DNA of 64,000 nt, from positions 682,001-746,000 of the forward strand of contig NZ_JASGIV010000001.1 of the NCBI RefSeq assembly GCF_047654805.1, in the 5' to 3' direction. The DNA is from Pelomonas sp047654805 (GTDB lineage: Bacteria; Pseudomonadota; Gammaproteobacteria; Burkholderiales; Burkholderiaceae_C). Each line of letters begins with the position of its first letter. Within the stretch, counting starts at the first letter, position 1. Positions 60,648 through 64,000 of this stretch are shown here, piece after piece. Below the pieces are notes generated by a model. The model did not search any database. It was given only the letters and a program-made list of their open reading frames with translations, and was not told the origin of the DNA. The translations under genes were made by a program, and so were the position numbers.

Positions 60648-62045
60648 ATGAAAAAGCTGACTCTCCTCGCCCTGTCCCTGGCCTTCAACGGCATCGTCAA
60701 TGCCGAAACCATCCGTGTCGCCATCGGCACACAGGACACGACGATCAACTGCGCCACCGGCGGCCTGCTGATCCGCGAACTCAAGCTGCTGGAAAAGTAC
60801 CTGCCCAAGGACGGCAAATACAAGGGCGTCACCTACGACATCCAGTGGAAGAACTTCACCTCCGGCGCGCCGCTGACCAACGAGATGGTGGCAGACAAGC
60901 TGGACATCGGCTCCATGGCCGACTTCCCCGGCTCCAACAACGGTGCCGCCTTCCTGAAAGCCGGCAAGAACAGCATCTTCCTGACCGTGCTGTCGGGCAG
61001 CACGCTGGGCAGCGGCAACGGCATCGTGGTCCCCAAGGCATCGACCATCACGTCGCTGTCCGAGCTCAAGGGCCGCACGATCTCCGTGCCCTTCGCATCC
61101 ACGGCCCATGGCATGCTGTTGCGCGCTGTCGCCAGCCAGGGCTGGGACCCGCAGAAGGACGTCAACATCATCACGCAGGCGCCCGAGGTGGCCGGCCCCG
61201 CGCTGCAGGCCAACAAGATTGAGGCGCACGCCGACTTCGTGCCCTTCGCGGAACTCTTCGAGCACCGCGGAATCGCCCGCAAGATCTACGACGGCGCGCA
61301 GGCCTCGGCACCGACTTACCACGGCTCGCTGGTGTCGGGTGAGTATGCGAAGAAGTACCCCGAGATCGTCGTCGCCTTCTTGCGTGCGGCACTTGAAGCG
61401 GACCGACTGATCGCTTCCGAGCCCGAGAAGTACAGTGAGCTGATCGAAAAGGTCACCGGCATCGAGGCCGGTGTGAACTATCTGTACCACGGGCCGCTCG
61501 GTCTTCAGACGCGCGACCTGACCTGGAAGCCCGAGTACCGCAAGGCGCTGGCGACGTCCATCGAGACGCTGAAGCTGATGGGCCGCGAGTCGCCGTTGAA
61601 GGCAGAGACCTTCGTCGATGACCAGTACATCCGGGCAGCGTTCAAGGCGTCTGGCATCGACTACGAGGCCCGGCTGAAGAACTACGACAAGGCTGCCCTG
61701 AAGGCAAACGACTTCGTGACCGGCAAGCCGATCACCGACGTCCAGCGCGTGGCGGGCATCTGGGTTGTCGGCGAGCCCAAGGTGCGGCACTACGCCAGCA
61801 TTGAGGGTGCGTTTGCGGACCTGCGCAAGCTGGAGGGCGAGGGCAAGAGGACGCGCGCGGTCTACGTGCATGACCTCGTGCATCGCATCAAGCTGCTGGC
61901 GCCCAACGCGTCCTTCGTCGTCGACGGCAAGGGCCAGCTGAGTGCCTTCCTGCAGAAGGACGCCGCCAATGCCTACGCCTCCGCGGTGAAGGGCAAGGCG
62001 CTGGACTTTGCCGGCGCGCAGGCCGCGGCCAAGGCCGTTCGCTGA
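60648..62045 (+). CDS. ABC transporter substrate-binding protein, SsuA/TauA/NMT1-like
   Basis: ATG 60648 gives a signal peptide (MKKLTLLALSLAFNGIVNA). The frame is open far upstream, but that part overlaps two convincing genes and is out of register with them. The mature protein is of the sulfonate/nitrate/NMT1 type: ETIRVAIGTQDTTINCATGG, MVADKLDIGSMADFPG, ELKGRTISVPFASTAHGMLLRAV and EAHADFVPFAELFEHRG. At 465 residues it is about 120 longer than usual, with an added C-terminal region (VRHYASIEGAFADLRKLEGEG to the end). It delivers an anion or small organic ligand to the permease encoded next. Ligand unknown. Confidence 0.88.
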   Translation: MKKLTLLALSLAFNGIVNAETIRVAIGTQDTTINCATGGLLIRELKLLEKYLPKDGKYKGVTYDIQWKNFTSGAPLTNEMVADKLDIGSMADFPGSNNGAAFLKAGKNSIFLTVLSGSTLGSGNGIVVPKASTITSLSELKGRTISVPFASTAHGMLLRAVASQGWDPQKDVNIITQAPEVAGPALQANKIEAHADFVPFAELFEHRGIARKIYDGAQASAPTYHGSLVSGEYAKKYPEIVVAFLRAALEADRLIASEPEKYSELIEKVTGIEAGVNYLYHGPLGLQTRDLTWKPEYRKALATSIETLKLMGRESPLKAETFVDDQYIRAAFKASGIDYEARLKNYDKAALKANDFVTGKPITDVQRVAGIWVVGEPKVRHYASIEGAFADLRKLEGEGKRTRAVYVHDLVHRIKLLAPNASFVVDGKGQLSAFLQKDAANAYASAVKGKALDFAGAQAAAKAVR

Positions 62046-62055
62046 CGAGGCGCTG

Positions 62056-62886
62056 ATGAGCGCCGTCCTTCCCGCAACCGCTGCACCACGCCGCGAAACG
62101 CGTCTGGCCCGGCGCTGGCCGCTGGCCCGGTTGTCGCTGCAGTTGCTGTCCCTCATGGGCTGCCTACTGCTTTGGCAACTGGCCTGCGCCTACCGCATCA
62201 ACCTGGGCTTCGTCACCTTCTCCAACACGCCTCGTCCCGCGGAGGTGTTGGATGCCGCACTACAACTCGCGCAATCGCCCAAACTCTGGCCGCATCTGTA
62301 CAGCAGCCTGACCCGCGTCGGCGCCGGCTTCGGCCTCGCGGCCGTGCTGGGCGTGACGCTGGGTCTGCTCATCGGCCGCATCCCACTGGCAAACAAGCTG
62401 CTGCTGCCCCCGCTGGAAGTGCTGCGCCCCATCCCCGCCGTCGCGTGGATTCCGCTGTCGATCCTGATGTTCCCATCGTCCGAGGGCAGCATGATCTACA
62501 TCACCTTCGTCGGCGCGCTTTTCCCCATCCTGCTCAACACCATCCACGGTGTGCAGCATGTGGACGTGCGCCTCGTCGCCTCCGCCCGCGGCCTTGGCAC
62601 CCGAGGCTGGCGTCTCTTCACCGAAGTCATCGCACCGGGCGCCGCACCCAGCATCGTTACAGGCCTGTCCATCGGAATGGGCACTTGCTGGTTCTGCCTC
62701 GTCACCGCCGAAATGATCGCCGGCCAGTACGGCATCGGCTACTACACGTGGGAGAGCTACACGGTGCAGGCCTATCCCAACATCGTCGTCGGCATGCTCG
62801 TCATCGGCGCCTTGGGCATGGGCAGCAGCGCGCTCATCACCTGGGCCGGTGCCCGGCTCATGCCCTGGCAGGGAGCAAAGCGATGA
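62056..62886 (+). CDS. ABC transporter permease, SsuC/TauC-like
   Basis: ATG 62056 lies 10 bases after the binding-protein stop. 276 residues with six predicted helices and the EAA-type loop GVQHVDVRLVASARGLGTRGWRLFTEVIAPGAAPSI in blocks. LLPPLEVLRPIPAVAWIPLSILMF is the usual conserved segment of sulfonate/nitrate/taurine permeases. Its stop overlaps the ATPase start (ATGA), showing tight coupling. Confidence 0.92.
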   Translation: MSAVLPATAAPRRETRLARRWPLARLSLQLLSLMGCLLLWQLACAYRINLGFVTFSNTPRPAEVLDAALQLAQSPKLWPHLYSSLTRVGAGFGLAAVLGVTLGLLIGRIPLANKLLLPPLEVLRPIPAVAWIPLSILMFPSSEGSMIYITFVGALFPILLNTIHGVQHVDVRLVASARGLGTRGWRLFTEVIAPGAAPSIVTGLSIGMGTCWFCLVTAEMIAGQYGIGYYTWESYTVQAYPNIVVGMLVIGALGMGSSALITWAGARLMPWQGAKR

Positions 62887-63722
62887 CTGAAACGACGAAC
62901 AAGGACGGCCGCATCCAGGTCGACCGCCTGTCCATCGAACTCGGCGAAGGCCCGGCACGCTTCGAGGTACTGCACGACCTGTCCGTCACCATCGAGCCCG
63001 GCGAGTTCGTCTGCCTGCTGGGGCCCTCAGGCTGCGGCAAATCCACGCTGCTGGGTGCGCTGGCCGGGCACCTCGCGCCCTCGCACGGCCAAGTCACGCT
63101 GGACTTTGAGCCCATCACCGGCCCCGACCCCGACCGCGGCCTCGTCTTTCAGCAGCACACGCTGTTCCCTTGGAAGACCGTGCTCGACAACGTCGGCTAC
63201 GGGTTGAAGATGAAGGGCGTACCGCGTGCCGCGCGTGAGCATCGCGCGGTGGAACTGCTGCAGCTCGTCGGCCTGCAAGGCTTCGAGCACCGCTACCCGC
63301 GCGAGCTGTCCGGCGGCATGCAGCAGCGCGTGGAGATCGCGCGCGTGCTCATCAACAACCCGCGCGTGCTGCTGATGGACGAGCCCTTCGGCGCGCTCGA
63401 CGCGTTGACGCGCAGCCGCATGCAGGAGCTGTTGCTGGACTTGTGGACGCGCATGCGCACGACCGTCGTGTTCGTCACGCACGACATCGACGAAGCCCTC
63501 TTCCTCGCCGATCGCGTGCTCGTCATCGGCCCTCGCCCCGGCCGCATCGTCGAAGAACTGAAGCTCGATTTCGCCCGCCCCCGCAGCGCAGCGCTGCTGA
63601 CCGACCCCGCCTTCGTGCAGCTCAAGCGCCGCTGCCTCGCGCTGCTGCGCGAGGACGGTCTCGCACCGCCGCTGGAACGGCTCTCACCCCTTGGCGCGCC
63701 GCAATGGCGCTTCGCTGTATGA
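62883..63722 (+). CDS. ABC transporter ATP-binding protein, SsuB/TauB-like
   Basis: ATG 62883 overlaps the permease stop. 279 residues with Walker A GPSGCGKST, Q-loop VFQQHTLFPWKTV, signature LSGGMQQRVEIARVL, Walker B LLMDEPFGALD and H-loop VFVTHDIDEALFLADRV. RPGRIVEEL is typical of the nitrate/sulfonate/taurine branch. It powers the importer. Its stop overlaps the next start (ATGA). Confidence 0.95.
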   Translation: MTETTNKDGRIQVDRLSIELGEGPARFEVLHDLSVTIEPGEFVCLLGPSGCGKSTLLGALAGHLAPSHGQVTLDFEPITGPDPDRGLVFQQHTLFPWKTVLDNVGYGLKMKGVPRAAREHRAVELLQLVGLQGFEHRYPRELSGGMQQRVEIARVLINNPRVLLMDEPFGALDALTRSRMQELLLDLWTRMRTTVVFVTHDIDEALFLADRVLVIGPRPGRIVEELKLDFARPRSAALLTDPAFVQLKRRCLALLREDGLAPPLERLSPLGAPQWRFAV

Positions 63723-64000
63723 CCAACCTGATCGACCCCGAAGTGCAGGACCTGCTCGACCGCCTGGCCGACCCCGACGCCAGCGTGCGCCGCGTCGCCG
63801 TGCTGGATTTTGCCGATGTCGAGGACGAAGCCCTGCTGCCGGCCCTCGCGCAACTGCTGCGCCACGACCCCGAGCCCACGCTGCGCGCCGAAGCCGCCCG
63901 CGCGCTGGCGGGCTGGGATGAACCCGCGGTCGTCGACGCCCTCGCCACCGCGCTGAGCGACACGGCGGAAGTCTCGACCGCCGCTGCCCAGTCGCTCACC
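63719..64000 (+). CDS. HEAT-repeat protein, 3' end outside window
   Basis: Starts at ATG 63719 within the ATPase stop and is open to the window edge (94 residues seen). It consists of helical repeats: LLDRLADPDASVRRVAVLDFADVEDEALLPALAQLL, then HDPEPTLRAEAARALAGWDEPAVVDALATAL, then a third unit starting DTAEVSTAAAQSL. HEAT or PBS-lyase-like repeats serve as protein scaffolds or in cofactor attachment. Its place in an AprAB-like/ABC operon suggests an assembly or regulatory partner, but no function can be given. Confidence 0.82.
   Translation, partial: MTNLIDPEVQDLLDRLADPDASVRRVAVLDFADVEDEALLPALAQLLRHDPEPTLRAEAARALAGWDEPAVVDALATALSDTAEVSTAAAQSLT

Noticed and set aside
58565..62156. Two long minus-strand frames opposite the AprA-like and binding-protein genes
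   Set aside because: Both mirror well-supported plus-strand genes and show only high-GC residue bias.
62172..62882. N-terminal extension of the ABC ATPase frame
   Set aside because: Arg/His-rich shadow of the permease gene; the ATPase domain begins at ATG 62883.
1..64000. tRNA, rRNA, CRISPR, prophage or conjugation genes
   Set aside because: None was recognised on either strand; the only recombinase is the truncated one at 48.0-48.4 kb.

Overview
The window is about two thirds GC and reads as chromosomal accessory DNA of a betaproteobacterium, most likely a Burkholderiales member. This is inferred from high-GC codon use, a Bug/TctC-type periplasmic binding protein, an H-NS-like protein with a lysine/alanine tail, a BenE-type benzoate carrier, and TonB-dependent uptake beside secreted glycosidases. 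I see no tRNA, rRNA or CRISPR array.

Region 1 (1-10.6 kb, + strand) is a glycan-degradation run: a GH2 beta-galactosidase cut by the window start, a large uncharacterised secreted protein, a second GH2 enzyme ending in a discoidin-like domain, and a GH95 alpha-L-fucosidase. Its counterpart lies at 37.2-45.1 kb: a GH29 alpha-L-fucosidase, an AT-richer GH43-like lipoprotein, a second copy of the uncharacterised protein, and a smaller secreted protein. The two large proteins are paralogues, and the smaller one carries what looks like their N-terminal domain. The set fits removal of fucose and galactose from a branched plant or algal polymer. A perfect 20-bp palindrome lies just upstream of the GH29 gene.

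Region 2 (11.4-15.9 kb, - strand) holds an AraC regulator, a TonB-dependent receptor and a family VIII-type serine hydrolase. Region 3 (16.0-22.6 kb, - strand) is a neutral-lipid operon: acyl-CoA ligase, wax ester synthase/acyltransferase split by an in-frame stop, alpha/beta hydrolase, an enoyl reductase-like MDR protein, and a DUF1304 gene broken by an IS630 element. An IS66 element with 8-bp target duplications sits immediately 5' of a divergent Crp/Fnr gene.

Region 4 (26.8-36.0 kb) is an oxidative module: aldehyde dehydrogenase, TorF-like porin, DUF2147 protein, AraC regulator, a beta-helix/cytochrome c fusion, a repeat protein, a di-haem peroxidase, a di-haem cytochrome c4-like protein, and a GMC oxidoreductase truncated beside a decayed IS5-type element.

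Region 5 (45.1-48.4 kb) is a nest of insertion sequences: one IS3-type element inside another, abutting a truncated integrase. Then come a LysR regulator, a small membrane protein, a Bug protein, a glycosyltransferase and an H-NS-like protein. An operon of benE, yggS (split by an IS5-family element with CTAG duplications) and a glutamine amidotransferase follows.

Region 6 (57.9 kb to the end, + strand) is a tightly packed operon: GntR regulator, AprA-like flavoprotein, AprB-like ferredoxin, an ABC importer and a HEAT-repeat protein running off the window. It resembles an uptake-plus-redox system for an organosulfur or related anion, but its substrate cannot be read from sequence.

Best candidates for something undescribed are the paralogous secreted proteins of the fucose/galactose loci and the AprAB-like/ABC/HEAT operon. 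The insertions are precise enough that ancestral reading frames can be rebuilt by removing each element and one target copy.
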